Of a stretch of 64,000 nt of DNA, positions 43,537 through 51,769 are shown piece by piece (positions within the stretch are counted from its first letter, which is position 1; each line of letters opens with the position of its first letter). The stretch covers positions 97,992 to 161,991 of the forward strand of contig JAEYOE010000010.1 of assembly GCA_023412005.1 (NCBI GenBank), written 5' to 3'. The stretch is from Bacillota bacterium. GTDB lineage: Bacteria > Bacillota > Clostridia > Christensenellales > SZUA-584. A program made the position numbers and the translations under genes. A model generated the notes under the pieces. The model did not search any database, was not told the origin of the DNA, and worked only from the letters and a program-made list of their open reading frames with translations.

Positions 43537-43665
43537 TTACCAGCGCCAGCCGCCCCAGCCACCGCCGCAGCCCCAGCCACAGCCACGGCCCCAGCCACCG
43601 CCGCGGCCCCAGCCACCGCCACAGCCCCAGCCACAGCCGTCCCAATTTGAACGGTTACAACACAT
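43537..43665 (-). CDS. 42-residue Gly/Trp/Cys-rich repeat peptide
   Basis: A gene below common length cut-offs. GGGGGGTGAG lies just before the ATG. The product starts MCCNRSNWDG and continues with a six-residue period, GWGCGG, GWGRGG, GWGRGC, GWGCGG, ending WGGWRW: 19 Gly, 8 Trp and 6 Cys in 42 residues. The reading frame is kept through every repeat and a terminator follows. It is divergent from the spore germination operon. Tiny Gly-rich coat peptides occur in spore formers, so a spore-surface role is possible but unproved; a secreted or modified peptide cannot be excluded. Confidence 0.6.
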   Translation of the reverse strand: MCCNRSNWDGCGWGCGGGWGRGGGWGRGCGWGCGGGWGGWRW

Positions 43666-43807
43666 TTATCTCACCCCCCATATCTATATATATATTCGAT
43701 CACAGGCTTATTGTCACAACTCCGGTTTTAATTTTCACACCACGAAAGCCGCGCATATTTTTTCAAGGATCAACCAAACTATAAAAAGATAAGTTTAGGA
43801 GAATGCC

Positions 43808-45358
43808 ATGTTTCGCTCATCCTCGAAAAAAAAGCAAACGGTTATAGACAACGCGGTCAATCAAATCAATCAGGATACCGAGGAAGTGCCGTTTACAAAT
43901 TCACTCGAAGCCAATGTTGACATCATAAAGGAACTGTTTAAGGATGTGGACATCATTGTCACGAAATTTATCAAAAGCGCCGCGCCGGACAGCTACCGAT
44001 ATTGCATTATTTATTGCCAGGGCATGATAGACAACAACAGAATCAATGACAACATCATTAAGCCTCTGCAGCAATCTCCCCCGCCCGGAGCACAAAATGC
44101 CGTGATCAAAGTGTTTATGGAGCAGATCATACAGATTGACGATATTGTGCAAACGGGCAGCGTCTCGAGCGTTGTGGAAGCCATCAGCTACGGCAACACC
44201 GTGCTTTTTGCCGAAAATGAAAAAGAAGCGCTGATACTCGACACAAAAAGCTTCTCAACACGCGCCATATCGGAGCCGGAAAACGAGCGTACGCTGAACG
44301 GCCCGCGCGAGGGTTTTACAGAAGCCATCATGACAAACCTATCGATGCTTCGCCGCAGGGTTCGCACCAACAAACTGAAAATGAAGTTATATACGATTGG
44401 CAAGCGCACAAAAACCCAAACGTGTATCTGCTACATGGACGGCATCGTCAATGAAAAAATACTGGCCGAACTGTATAAACGCCTAAAAAAAATAGATATC
44501 GATGCCGTACTTGATACCAACTATATTTCTGAATTGATCAAAGACAGCCCTCATTCTCCTTTTCGCACCACCGGTTATACCGAAAGGCCGGACACGGTGA
44601 TTGCACGGCTGCTTGAAGGCCGAATCGCGTTGATTGTGGATGGGAGTCCGTCCGTCATGACGTTACCGTTTCTTTTCGTTGAGAACTTTCAAAGCAGCGA
44701 AGATTATTACATGAACTTTTATTATGCGTCGTTCTCAAGATTTCTGCGAATTTTCGGATTTTTTCTGACATTGGTTGTCCCGGGGCTTTTCATTGCGATT
44801 GTGGCTTACCACCAAGAAATGCTGCCAACCCAGCTGCTGCTTAATATCACCGTGGAGCGGCAAGGCGCGCCATTGCCGGCATCCGTCGAGGCATTTGTGA
44901 TGCTGATCATTTTTGATATCCTGCGGGAAACGGGTGTGAGAATGCCATCCAACATCGGCCAGGCACTCAGCATTGTGGGGGCCCTTGTTATCGGCCAGTC
45001 GGCTGTTGAGGCCAAGATGGTCGCCGCGCCGATGATCATCGTCGTCGCGCTCACCGGCATAACGAACCTTCTTGTGCCTAGGCTCAGCGGCCCTGTGATA
45101 TACATCCGGTATTTTTTTCTTTTCGCCGCATCTATATTCGGCTTTTACGGGTTGGCACTCGCCATGACTGCTGTGGTTATTCATATGCTTAATCTGCGCT
45201 CCTTCGGCATCCCGCAGATCAGCGCGGCGGGCAGCCTGCGTTTTCAGGAGGTTAAAGATACGGTTTTGCGCGCACCCTGGTTTAAAATGCAGCAGCGAAG
45301 GCCAAAAAACCTCACAAAGAATAGAACACGTTTGAGAACAGGCGGTGATACGATGTGA
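43808..45358 (+). CDS. gerAA: Spore germination receptor subunit A (GerA family)
   Basis: 516 residues. A hydrophilic N-terminal domain (to ~300) contains FVKS-like DIIVTKFIKSAAPDSY, DGSPSVMTLPFLFVENFQSSEDYY, and is followed by four to five membrane helices (LRIFGFFLTLVVPGLFIAIVAYH, GAPLPASVEAFVMLIIFDILRETGVRMP). These are hallmark GerAA segments. It sits in the inner spore membrane and forms a germinant receptor with GerAB and GerAC. SD TAGGAG. The stop overlaps the GTG of the next gene. Confidence 0.95.
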   Translation: MFRSSSKKKQTVIDNAVNQINQDTEEVPFTNSLEANVDIIKELFKDVDIIVTKFIKSAAPDSYRYCIIYCQGMIDNNRINDNIIKPLQQSPPPGAQNAVIKVFMEQIIQIDDIVQTGSVSSVVEAISYGNTVLFAENEKEALILDTKSFSTRAISEPENERTLNGPREGFTEAIMTNLSMLRRRVRTNKLKMKLYTIGKRTKTQTCICYMDGIVNEKILAELYKRLKKIDIDAVLDTNYISELIKDSPHSPFRTTGYTERPDTVIARLLEGRIALIVDGSPSVMTLPFLFVENFQSSEDYYMNFYYASFSRFLRIFGFFLTLVVPGLFIAIVAYHQEMLPTQLLLNITVERQGAPLPASVEAFVMLIIFDILRETGVRMPSNIGQALSIVGALVIGQSAVEAKMVAAPMIIVVALTGITNLLVPRLSGPVIYIRYFFLFAASIFGFYGLALAMTAVVIHMLNLRSFGIPQISAAGSLRFQEVKDTVLRAPWFKMQQRRPKNLTKNRTRLRTGGDTM

Positions 45359-46491
45359 TAAAGAAAGCCTTGATATGTGCCTTGATCATTGTGTTGCCCC
45401 TTTTCGGCGGATGCTGGAATTATCGCGGCCTCGATAAATTGTCCATTGTATCCGGTTTTGCGATCGATAAAGACAACAAAACCGGCTTATATGAATTGTC
45501 ATTTCAAATTGTTGATCTGTCCGGAAACGTCAACATTGAGGGTATAAGAGCAAAGATTCTGAACTCTGAGGGTAAAACGCTTTTCGATGCGTGCAGAAAT
45601 GCAAAGGAAGCCGTCGTCGGTAAGCTTTACTTTGGACAGATGCAGCTTGTCGTCATCAGCGAAGATATCGCGCGAGAAGAAGACCTTCGAGATGTGATCG
45701 ATTTGATGCTTCACGATTCTGAAATGCGTGAGACGCTAAAAATTGTTATCTCCACCGAAAAATCAGCCGCGGAAATTCTGAAATATGAAACACTTGTGGG
45801 AGCAGTCACTGCTTTTGATATCAATAAATATATTCAGGAAGACAACAGAATCACAGCGTCAACATCATATAAACAGCTTTACGAGGTTTATAACGAACTC
45901 GAAACAGATGGTATAGAATTAACGCTTCCTGCCATTTGTAATGTTGACAACAACGGCGAATATATCGCCAAGCTCTGCGGCACAGCTGTCTATAAAGGGG
46001 AAAGGCTGGTGGGCTATTTAGACCCCGATGAGTCTAAGTATTTCCTGTTCACCGTTAACAAGGTGGAAGGCGGTTTGTTAACCTTCCCCGCCGACGGCAA
46101 AGATGAAGACAATGTGACACTTGAAATCGCTCAAACCAACACAGGCCGTTCGTATTCTTATGAGAACGGAAAGCTTGTGATAAAGCTGGACGTTGATGCG
46201 GATATGTTTTTGATGGAATGTGATAACTCCGTAAACATGTTGGACAAAAAGCAGGTTGAAGAGCTCGAAGCCACCGCTGCTAAAACACTTGCGCAAAGAA
46301 TGGTAAATACGATTCAAGTCGTGCAATCAAAGTATGGATCCGATATATTCGGTTTTGGCAGCCTGATCTATAAAGCGAACAATAGCCTTTGGAAAAAACT
46401 GCGTGATGACTGGGATACGACATTTAAATCGCTGGACGTTCAGATTGACGCAAAAATCAACATTGTTAACTCCGCATTGGTTAAAGAGTGA
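45355..46491 (+). CDS. gerAC: Spore germination receptor lipoprotein subunit C (GerC family)
   Basis: 378 residues. The GTG at 45355 overlaps the gerAA stop (GTGA). The signal peptide ends with lipobox LFGG-C, then WNYRGLDKLSIVSGFAIDKD, the common start of Ger(x)C proteins. The body carries the GerAC fold (ILNSEGKTLFDACRNAKE, KLYFGQMQLVVISEDIA). The lipoprotein projects from the spore inner membrane. Confidence 0.95.
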   Translation: MIKKALICALIIVLPLFGGCWNYRGLDKLSIVSGFAIDKDNKTGLYELSFQIVDLSGNVNIEGIRAKILNSEGKTLFDACRNAKEAVVGKLYFGQMQLVVISEDIAREEDLRDVIDLMLHDSEMRETLKIVISTEKSAAEILKYETLVGAVTAFDINKYIQEDNRITASTSYKQLYEVYNELETDGIELTLPAICNVDNNGEYIAKLCGTAVYKGERLVGYLDPDESKYFLFTVNKVEGGLLTFPADGKDEDNVTLEIAQTNTGRSYSYENGKLVIKLDVDADMFLMECDNSVNMLDKKQVEELEATAAKTLAQRMVNTIQVVQSKYGSDIFGFGSLIYKANNSLWKKLRDDWDTTFKSLDVQIDAKINIVNSALVKE

Positions 46492-46504
46492 AAGAAGGGG
46501 CGCC

Positions 46505-46720
46505 ATGATCATCAGTATTGTGCTTGTTGTTTTTCTCGGAATTATGTTTCTAGACTATATTCCGGGCCGAAAAGGCCGTAAAACCAAAGAGAATGTATTT
46601 AACGCAACGGTACTGACTATCAGTTTTATAATCTTACTGCTCTATAGTTTGGACATTACACTCCCCAATCCCACAAAAGCTATTGAAAGCATTGTTAAAC
46701 TGATTACGCCTATAGATTAA
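46505..46720 (+). CDS. Small two-helix membrane protein in the ger operon
   Basis: 71 residues. Two hydrophobic helices (MIISIVLVVFLGIMFLDYI and TVLTISFIILLLYSLDITLP) flank a basic loop PGRKGRKTK. It lies 13 bases after gerAC and 14 before the B subunit, with AAGGGG before its ATG. Small extra proteins are known in some ger operons (GerD-like or unnamed); I do not recognise this one. It probably assists the receptor. Confidence 0.75.
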   Translation: MIISIVLVVFLGIMFLDYIPGRKGRKTKENVFNATVLTISFIILLLYSLDITLPNPTKAIESIVKLITPID

Positions 46721-46734
46721 AAAGGAGAAACGCT

Positions 46735-47829
46735 GTGAAAAAAGAAATGATATCCATGCCGCAAGCGTTTTGTATCATTGCCGTCTTTATTTGGGGCAGC
46801 AGTGTTGTGATGGGCGGCAGCGCCGAAGTCGTTCAGGATTCCTGGATCTCTATGCTGCTTGCCATTGCATTCGCTGTGCCCCTTCTTCTTATCTACGCAC
46901 GCGTGATGCGCATTTATCCCGAACAGAATATATTTGAAATTCTACAGCTTGTTTTCGGAAAAATTGCCGGCGGCTTGCTGATAGCATTAATCAGCTGGTA
47001 TTCGCTTCATCTGTGCGGTATCATCTTGAACAATTTCTCACAGTTTATTCAGATTGTTGCGATGCCGGAAACTCCCCGGCTGCCGCTGATGATTATCATG
47101 CTTGCGGTTACCACATATATTGCGATGAGCGGAACAGAAACGCTGGGGAAATGGTCGGTTATATCTATGCCGGTTGTCCTGACTATCGTTGTTTTAACGA
47201 TTATCTTGGCGCTGCCGCATATGGATTTTTCCAATATACTGCCCATATTCGAACATAAATTTTCGCAGATCGCCAACGAATCATTTAAAATCTTTTCTTT
47301 TCCTTTCGCAGAAACCGTACTTTTTCTGGGCATTGCGGATTGTATAAAAAAACAGACCAACCCATATAAACTGTATGTCTACGCGTCTTTCTTTGCAGGC
47401 TTCATCCTGCTTGTTGTGATGCTGCGGAATATCGAGCTGCTCGGTAAGCTTACCAAAATCGAGTATTTCTCCTCGTATGTTGCCGCACGTATTATTGATG
47501 TAGGAGACTTTCTCACACGCATTGAGGGAACCATATCGATCAACTTTATCATTACCGGCGTCACCAAAACTACGCTTTGTCTGCTTGTCGCCGCCAAAGG
47601 CATTGCACACTTGTTTGGTATCTCCAATTACAGGCAGATATTAATCCCTGTATCGGCGCTGTCACTGGCGCTGAGCATCACGCTTTACAACAGTGCCATG
47701 CAAATGTTTGGGTTCTTTGGCGCTTACCCCTACTATGCTATGCTGTTTCAGGTATTCATTCCCGTTACACTCTGGCTGATTGCCGAGATGAAAACAAAGA
47801 GACAGAAAAAACTGGCAGCAGGCCGTTGA
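46735..47829 (+). CDS. gerAB: Spore germination receptor permease subunit B (GerAB family)
   Basis: 364 residues, ten helices of the APC-type amino-acid permease fold. The start MKKEMISMPQAFCIIAVFIWGSSV and motif PYYAMLFQVFIPVTLW are typical. It is thought to bind the germinant. Order here is A-C-small-B, differing from the B. subtilis A-B-C order. SD AAAGGAG. Its 3' end overlaps the terminator of the convergent ohr gene. Confidence 0.94.
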   Translation: MKKEMISMPQAFCIIAVFIWGSSVVMGGSAEVVQDSWISMLLAIAFAVPLLLIYARVMRIYPEQNIFEILQLVFGKIAGGLLIALISWYSLHLCGIILNNFSQFIQIVAMPETPRLPLMIIMLAVTTYIAMSGTETLGKWSVISMPVVLTIVVLTIILALPHMDFSNILPIFEHKFSQIANESFKIFSFPFAETVLFLGIADCIKKQTNPYKLYVYASFFAGFILLVVMLRNIELLGKLTKIEYFSSYVAARIIDVGDFLTRIEGTISINFIITGVTKTTLCLLVAAKGIAHLFGISNYRQILIPVSALSLALSITLYNSAMQMFGFFGAYPYYAMLFQVFIPVTLWLIAEMKTKRQKKLAAGR

Positions 47830-47844
47830 GGCGCTTGCTGCCAG
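47806..47844 (-). terminator. ohr terminator, overlapping the gerAB end
   Basis: Minus strand CTGGCAGCA and TGCTGCCAG arms, then TTTTTT. It begins ten bases past the ohr stop, with the arms inside the last gerAB codons. Confidence 0.75.
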
Positions 47845-47853
47845 GCTTTATCA

Positions 47854-48276
47854 TTATTTTACTTGTGCCGTCACATTGATTTCGATATTGCCGCGTGTGG
47901 CATTGGAATAAGGGCATACTGTATGCGCTTCTTTAACGATATCCGCGGCGGTATTGAGATCGACCCCTTCCATCGTCACAAGAATATCGGCTGCAAGCTG
48001 GTACCCGCCCGTATCATTTCTGCCGATACCTACCGTCACCTGAACATCCGGCGGATTGAGCGAGAGTTTGCGCCCACGCAGCACATGCTGCACCGCGCTG
48101 CCAAAACAGGCCGAATAGCCCGCGGCAAATAACTGCTCCGGGTTTACCCCCTGCGGTTTGGTGCCGCCCATTTCCGGCGGAAGTGCCATCTCAAAACTCA
48201 AAGGGCTGCCCTGTACTTTAACCTGACCATCTCGTCCGCCCGTGGAAAGAGCTGTCGTGCTGTACGATATCTTCAT
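47854..48276 (-). CDS. Organic hydroperoxide resistance protein (OsmC/Ohr family)
   Basis: 140 residues. It reduces organic peroxides through a two-cysteine mechanism. The reactive cysteine is in FAAGYSACFGSAVQHV and the resolving one in HTVCPYSNATRGN; the N-terminal TGGRDGQVK and the PEMGGTKPQGVNPEQLFAAGY stretch identify Ohr rather than OsmC. AAGGAGG is four bases from ATG 48276, preferred to the longer frame. No OhrR gene is adjacent. Confidence 0.93.
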   Translation of the reverse strand: MKISYSTTALSTGGRDGQVKVQGSPLSFEMALPPEMGGTKPQGVNPEQLFAAGYSACFGSAVQHVLRGRKLSLNPPDVQVTVGIGRNDTGGYQLAADILVTMEGVDLNTAADIVKEAHTVCPYSNATRGNIEINVTAQVK

Positions 48277-48293
48277 GGTAACCTCCTTCATCA

Positions 48294-48629
48294 TTAAATA
48301 CGGTATGGTGATAGAACACTTGCCACAATACCCGAAAAGCTCTTGGAAGCCCCCCAGTCAAAACGAAAAAGCCCTTCTCCGCCCCCGCCGCTGACGGAAT
48401 GAACACGTGTGCGCCCCGTCAGATCGTCAATCACAACGGTCAGCGTCAGCCGATTGCCTGCACGATAATAATGCTTTTCGTAAACAAGCACCACAAAACC
48501 GCCGCCCTGCGGCGCAGGCACCCCGTAATGATCAATGCGTTCTCCGGTAATGCTTCCTCTCACCACCGCATCGTCAATCACGTTGATGGTGCTTTGAACA
48601 TCCAGCGAAACAAAGAAAGTATCTTCCAC
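48294..48629 (-). CDS. Conserved-looking small protein of unknown function
   Basis: 111 residues, GTG start with GGAGG five bases before. Beta-rich, no signal peptide or membrane helix: VVRGSITGERIDHYGVP, GGGFVVLVYEKHYYRAGNRLTLTV, then a C-terminal SVSGGGGEGLFRFDWGASKSF. Strand-loop patterns suggest a small alpha/beta sandwich. It precedes ohr by 17 bases on the same strand and likely shares its transcript. I do not assign a family. Confidence 0.65.
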   Translation of the reverse strand: MEDTFFVSLDVQSTINVIDDAVVRGSITGERIDHYGVPAPQGGGFVVLVYEKHYYRAGNRLTLTVVIDDLTGRTRVHSVSGGGGEGLFRFDWGASKSFSGIVASVLSPYRI

Positions 48630-48707
48630 TAAAACCTCCGGCTTGCAGCATCGTTGTGTATTAACTGCATTATATCACAACATCCCGCAATTCTCCAACA
48701 AGAGCTT

Positions 48708-48932
48708 TTATTCCGTTGCGTCCTCCTCATAGCCAATCAGCATCTGCGCTTCGGCTTGTGATATCTGCTCGCATTTTCCCATGCTCTCGCCGTCCGTCTC
48801 ATGCAGAGCGTCGGCAACAATCTGGTTTCTGTCCACTGCCCACTCTCCTGTCGCGCTGTCAAAAATGTATGTGGTTTTGCCGTCGTTTTTCGCCACCGTA
48901 TCAATGTCAGTCAGTTTGTAATATACCGTCAT
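48708..48932 (-). CDS. Small acidic hypothetical protein of the phage-like cluster
   Basis: 74 residues, start ATG 48932 with a weak AAAGGGA. The N-terminus VYYKLTDIDTVAKNDGKTTYIFD is beta-rich; the rest is acidic (DALHETDGESMGKCEQ). It is the last gene after the ArpU-like regulator. Function unknown; the longer frame to 49007 is not used because it overlaps the previous gene and has no ribosome site. Confidence 0.5.
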   Translation of the reverse strand: MTVYYKLTDIDTVAKNDGKTTYIFDSATGEWAVDRNQIVADALHETDGESMGKCEQISQAEAQMLIGYEEDATE

Positions 48933-49003
48933 TGCTATTCCCTTTGCCTTTTTTCTGTTAGTGTGCCCTGAGCATAGCTTTTCATGCATAAGCACAACGG
49001 CCA

Positions 49004-49489
49004 TCATCGACAGGCAGCATTTTCAAGCATCGGCTGCGCACCGTTATATCGAACGCGCTCAATTTTGTTAAGAGCCGATACCCTCAGACGGCCGCATGTG
49101 GCCACCGAGCAGTAAAGCCGCTGAGCTGCCGCTTCAACGCTGCGCGCCTCAAAATAACGCAGCCGCACGTAGCCCGCTTCGGGTGCGGTCAGCCCTGCGT
49201 TTTCCACCGTGTTCTCAATCATAGCCAGCGTTCGCCGCTCTTCCATTAATCTTTTCTCAATGCTGAGCATTTCGGCGTGGAAGTGATCCGCCGCAATCAC
49301 AGCCGCGCGTTCCACTGGGCTGCTGACGGATCGGTGCTTGCCTTGGGCTTTCACAAAACCGTCGGTTGAAGGCAGGCTCACCAAACTGTGCTCGTAGGCC
49401 TGCCGTGCCACAGATAAATCGAGCATCAGCCGCCCGATGCTGCGTGTTGCATACCAGTAATCCTTCAAATATCTTTCCGTATCTTTCAT
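49004..49489 (-). CDS. ArpU/RinA-like phage transcriptional regulator
   Basis: 161 residues. Helical N-terminus (YWYATRSIGRLMLDLSVARQAYEHSL) and a sigma-region-4-like C-terminus, VRLRYFEARSVEAAAQRLYCSVATCGRLRVSALNKIER. This layout is that of ArpU/RinA/DUF1492 proteins, which switch on late phage genes. No structural phage genes follow here, so any target is elsewhere or lost. SD GAGGGGG. Confidence 0.75.
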   Translation of the reverse strand: MKDTERYLKDYWYATRSIGRLMLDLSVARQAYEHSLVSLPSTDGFVKAQGKHRSVSSPVERAAVIAADHFHAEMLSIEKRLMEERRTLAMIENTVENAGLTAPEAGYVRLRYFEARSVEAAAQRLYCSVATCGRLRVSALNKIERVRYNGAQPMLENAACR

Positions 49490-49505
49490 GATTTTTCCCC
49501 CTCAT

Positions 49506-49712
49506 TCAGAGCCAATAATCAGGCCCGGCCACGCATTTTTTCGACAGCGACTCAAACTCGTGCCACGCGAACCGTTCCGCACATTCGTTACAGATGAATT
49601 TACCGTCATAAACGTAGCAGACACAGCCTTGGCGTATCATGCCGCCACAGTCATGACACTGGCCTACGGCAGGTGCTTCATCCGCTTCACCGTGAAATCT
49701 GTCATCATCCAT
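49506..49712 (-). CDS. Small zinc-ribbon protein of the phage-like cluster
   Basis: 68 residues. CHDCGG, a C-x-C pair, and CNEC give up to six cysteines arranged like a zinc finger; the C-terminus is aromatic and acidic (FAWHEFESL). The ATG at 49712 overlaps the end of the previous gene by eight bases. Such small zinc proteins are common in phage early regions. Confidence 0.6.
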   Translation of the reverse strand: MDDDRFHGEADEAPAVGQCHDCGGMIRQGCVCYVYDGKFICNECAERFAWHEFESLSKKCVAGPDYWL

Positions 49713-49896
49713 TCTGCGCCGCCTCCCCGCTTTGAAGCAGCATATCATCCGCCTCACTCAGTGCCAGCTCTGTCAGCACCAGTGCGGCGGCGGCCAGTCG
49801 TGTATCCTTTGTTTTTTGATACGCGTCCTTCGTCAGTTTAATAGCCTGAGCCAGCGCGGCCAGCTCAAAGGCTGATGTCGTTTCTTTTTCGTACAT
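49705..49896 (-). CDS. Small helical protein of the phage-like cluster
   Basis: 63 residues, all-helical and alanine-rich (FELAALAQAIKLTKDAYQ, LAAAALVLTELALSEADD). ATG 49896 has AGAGG upstream; it overlaps the end of the XRE regulator gene by 32 bases. Function unknown. Confidence 0.5.
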   Translation of the reverse strand: MYEKETTSAFELAALAQAIKLTKDAYQKTKDTRLAAAALVLTELALSEADDMLLQSGEAAQNG

Positions 49897-50119
49897 ATTG
49901 ATTGCCTCTTTTCCGTTGCTTTTCCGCATAAAAAACACAGAATATATCGTTCTGGGAAATATTGAGCTCCTTCGCTATACGCAATGCCACCTCTGGCGAG
50001 GGGCAGCGCAACCCGCATTCAATGTCCGAATAGTACCCTTGGGAGATACCGATTTGTCGTGATATCTGTGTTTGTGTTAAGTTGGCCGATTCCCGCAGCA
50101 TTGCCAGCCTGACTCTCAT
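49865..50119 (-). CDS. XRE-family repressor-like protein (Cro-side)
   Basis: 84 residues with a Cro/cI helix-turn-helix: LAMLRESANLTQTQISRQIGISQGYYSDIECGLRCPS. SD GGAGGTGGG. It is transcribed away from the TTG-started XRE gene at 50264, with an operator array between them. It is the first gene of the minus-strand phage-like cluster. Confidence 0.85.
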   Translation of the reverse strand: MRVRLAMLRESANLTQTQISRQIGISQGYYSDIECGLRCPSPEVALRIAKELNISQNDIFCVFYAEKQRKRGNQYVRKRNDISL

Positions 50120-50131
50120 GACCCACCTCCA

Positions 50132-50241
50132 TAATAGCTATTGGCTATAATTTAGCCAAAATCAGGCATAATGTCAATAGCTTTAAGCTATACTATACAA
50201 ATCTATCGCTTAGAGCTATAATTGCTATAGCGATAGGCTAT
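50132..50241. promoter_or_regulatory. Operator array of a phage-type genetic switch
   Basis: Four sites of the form TAGC-N5-GCTA lie between the divergent XRE genes: 50135-50147, 50178-50190, 50206-50218 (TCGC variant) and 50228-50240. Sites span the promoters for both directions, as in lambdoid control regions. Confidence 0.8.
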
Positions 50242-50263
50242 CACGCACAAAGGAGGCAAACCG

Positions 50264-50635
50264 TTGAACGATCTGCCGAAGAAAATCTGCCAAAGACGAA
50301 AGCTTCAGGGACTCACACAAACACAGCTTTCTGAACGTGTTGGTATCACGCAGGCTTTTCTCGCCGAGATTGAAAAGGGCCGCAAGCGCCCCTCTCTGGA
50401 GGTGCTGGAAAAGCTGTGTGACGCGCTTTCTTGCTCTGCCGATTATCTGCTGGGCATTACGCCGTCTCGCCAATTTGCGGTACTGCAGGAGTGCGATACG
50501 CAGCCGACGCTGTTAAGCCGCGGCATCACGCCTGAGATGCTCGATGAAATCGCAGAGCGCAACATTGGCCCCGACGAACTCAGGCTGGCCATTAAGCTGG
50601 CGCAAACCTTGAAGGACGAGGGCAGTAAAGACTGA
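50264..50635 (+). CDS. XRE-family repressor (cI-side)
   Basis: 123 residues, TTG start seven bases after AGGAGG. The helix-turn-helix is QGLTQTQLSERVGITQAFLAEIEKGRKRPSLEVLEKLCDAL in two stretches; the C-terminal half has a short helical tail (GITPEMLDEIAERNIGPDELRLAIKLA) without a peptidase domain, so it is not a LexA-type cleavable repressor. It faces the array at 50132. Confidence 0.87.
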   Translation: MNDLPKKICQRRKLQGLTQTQLSERVGITQAFLAEIEKGRKRPSLEVLEKLCDALSCSADYLLGITPSRQFAVLQECDTQPTLLSRGITPEMLDEIAERNIGPDELRLAIKLAQTLKDEGSKD

Positions 50636-50782
50636 TGTCTTGATTCATAATCCATGAATCACAGTCTGTTTATTTCTCTCAACCGAATCGAACTTGTGTT
50701 CTCATTATATTTATTTAGTGTCCAGTTTTTGGGATAAGTTAAGATTATTTTTGGGTTTATAAGCGGTTCATATGCACTTACC

Positions 50783-50828
50783 TTGCTGCCAATTAATGCG
50801 AATGGTATAATTATCAATATCATTGATA
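50783..50828 (+). promoter_or_regulatory. Promoter with TATCAAT palindrome for DUF975 gene
   Basis: TTGCTG (50783-50788), 17-bp spacer, TATAAT (50806-50811). At once after it comes TATCAAT-ATC-ATTGATA (50812-50828), a perfect palindrome over the start site, a likely repressor operator of unknown owner. Confidence 0.65.
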
Positions 50829-50852
50829 CAATTAATAAGGAGGATTCCTATC

Positions 50853-51467
50853 ATGTTTGATCGTGCCGGTATAAAACAATACGCAAAGGCGTCTTTTCAG
50901 ACTCAGTATGGTCTTTCGGTCGGTGCTTATGTGCTTTTTATGGTGGTCTCGGCCGTCGCTTCGTCAATCACTATGGGGCTTGGGGCACTGCTGATTATGC
51001 CGGTGCTGATGGTGGGTGTCAGCTCCTTCTTTCTGCGCATCTATAAGCGCGAAACGGCTGATGTCGGCGACATGTTCACAGACGGCTTCACGAATTACGG
51101 CCGCAATCTCGGCGGTATGCTTTGGATGTATTTATTCGTCTTTTTATGGTGGCTGCTCTTTATCATTCCCGGCATCGTGAAGGCACTTGCTTATTCAATG
51201 ACGCCCTACATTCTTGCCGAATGCCCGAATGTTCGCGCCACCGATGCCATCAAGCTGTCAATGCGTATGACGCAGGGGCACAAAGGCGGCATTTTCGTGA
51301 TGTGGCTGAGCTTCATCGGTTGGGGCATACTCTCCGCGCTCACCGGCGGCATCCTTCAGTTATTGTATGTCGGGCCGTATATGGGCGCCAGCTTTGCGGG
51401 GCTATATGTTGATCTGAAAGCCAAGGCTTTAACCAGCGGCATCATCAAGCCCGAAGAACTGGCTTAA
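50853..51467 (+). CDS. DUF975-family membrane protein
   Basis: 204 residues. It has several transmembrane helices (YGLSVGAYVLFMVVSAVASSI, LWMYLFVFLWWLLFIIPGIVKALAYSM) and the RATDAIKLSMRMTQGHKGGIFVMWLSF amphipathic stretch typical of DUF975. AAGGAGG is nine bases before ATG 50853, preferred over the longer frame from 50823. Function in the family is not established. Confidence 0.82.
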   Translation: MFDRAGIKQYAKASFQTQYGLSVGAYVLFMVVSAVASSITMGLGALLIMPVLMVGVSSFFLRIYKRETADVGDMFTDGFTNYGRNLGGMLWMYLFVFLWWLLFIIPGIVKALAYSMTPYILAECPNVRATDAIKLSMRMTQGHKGGIFVMWLSFIGWGILSALTGGILQLLYVGPYMGASFAGLYVDLKAKALTSGIIKPEELA

Positions 51468-51731
51468 CAGCCTTGCTTATCAGCAGCTCATTTCGATGAG
51501 ACGTAACAAAGTCGGTTCATCCAGTCCACTTTGTTTGTGGATCAGCTCAGAAACATCATGGATTTCCGCATCCAAGTGAACGAAAAACCAGACTAGCGGT
51601 TCCTCTGTCGTTTTGAACGAGTGCAGCGAAGTGACTACGCAGTCGAGTGGATGACAAAAATAGCTGCTTCACATAGCACATGGGGTTAATCGACACGGTG
51701 CGGCCTCATTAGAGACTGATTTTTGATTATT
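51468..51731. repeat. Degenerate copy of the palindromic repeat family
   Basis: Within this gene-free stretch, 51513-51654 runs from GGTTCATCCAGTCCACT to CAGTCGAGTGGATGAC with GAACGAGTGCAGCGAAGTGACTACG inside. The outer arms match those at 34338-34470; the centre has diverged. Nothing else is seen. Confidence 0.5.
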
Positions 51732-51760
51732 AAAAAGCCGGGAGGCATGCGTCTCCCGGC
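51732..51760 (-). terminator. Terminator of the minus-strand phage-like pair
   Basis: Minus strand GCCGGGAG, loop ACGCATGC, CTCCCGGC and TTTTT, ten bases past the stop at 51770. Confidence 0.9.
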
Positions 51761-51769
51761 CACATCGTA

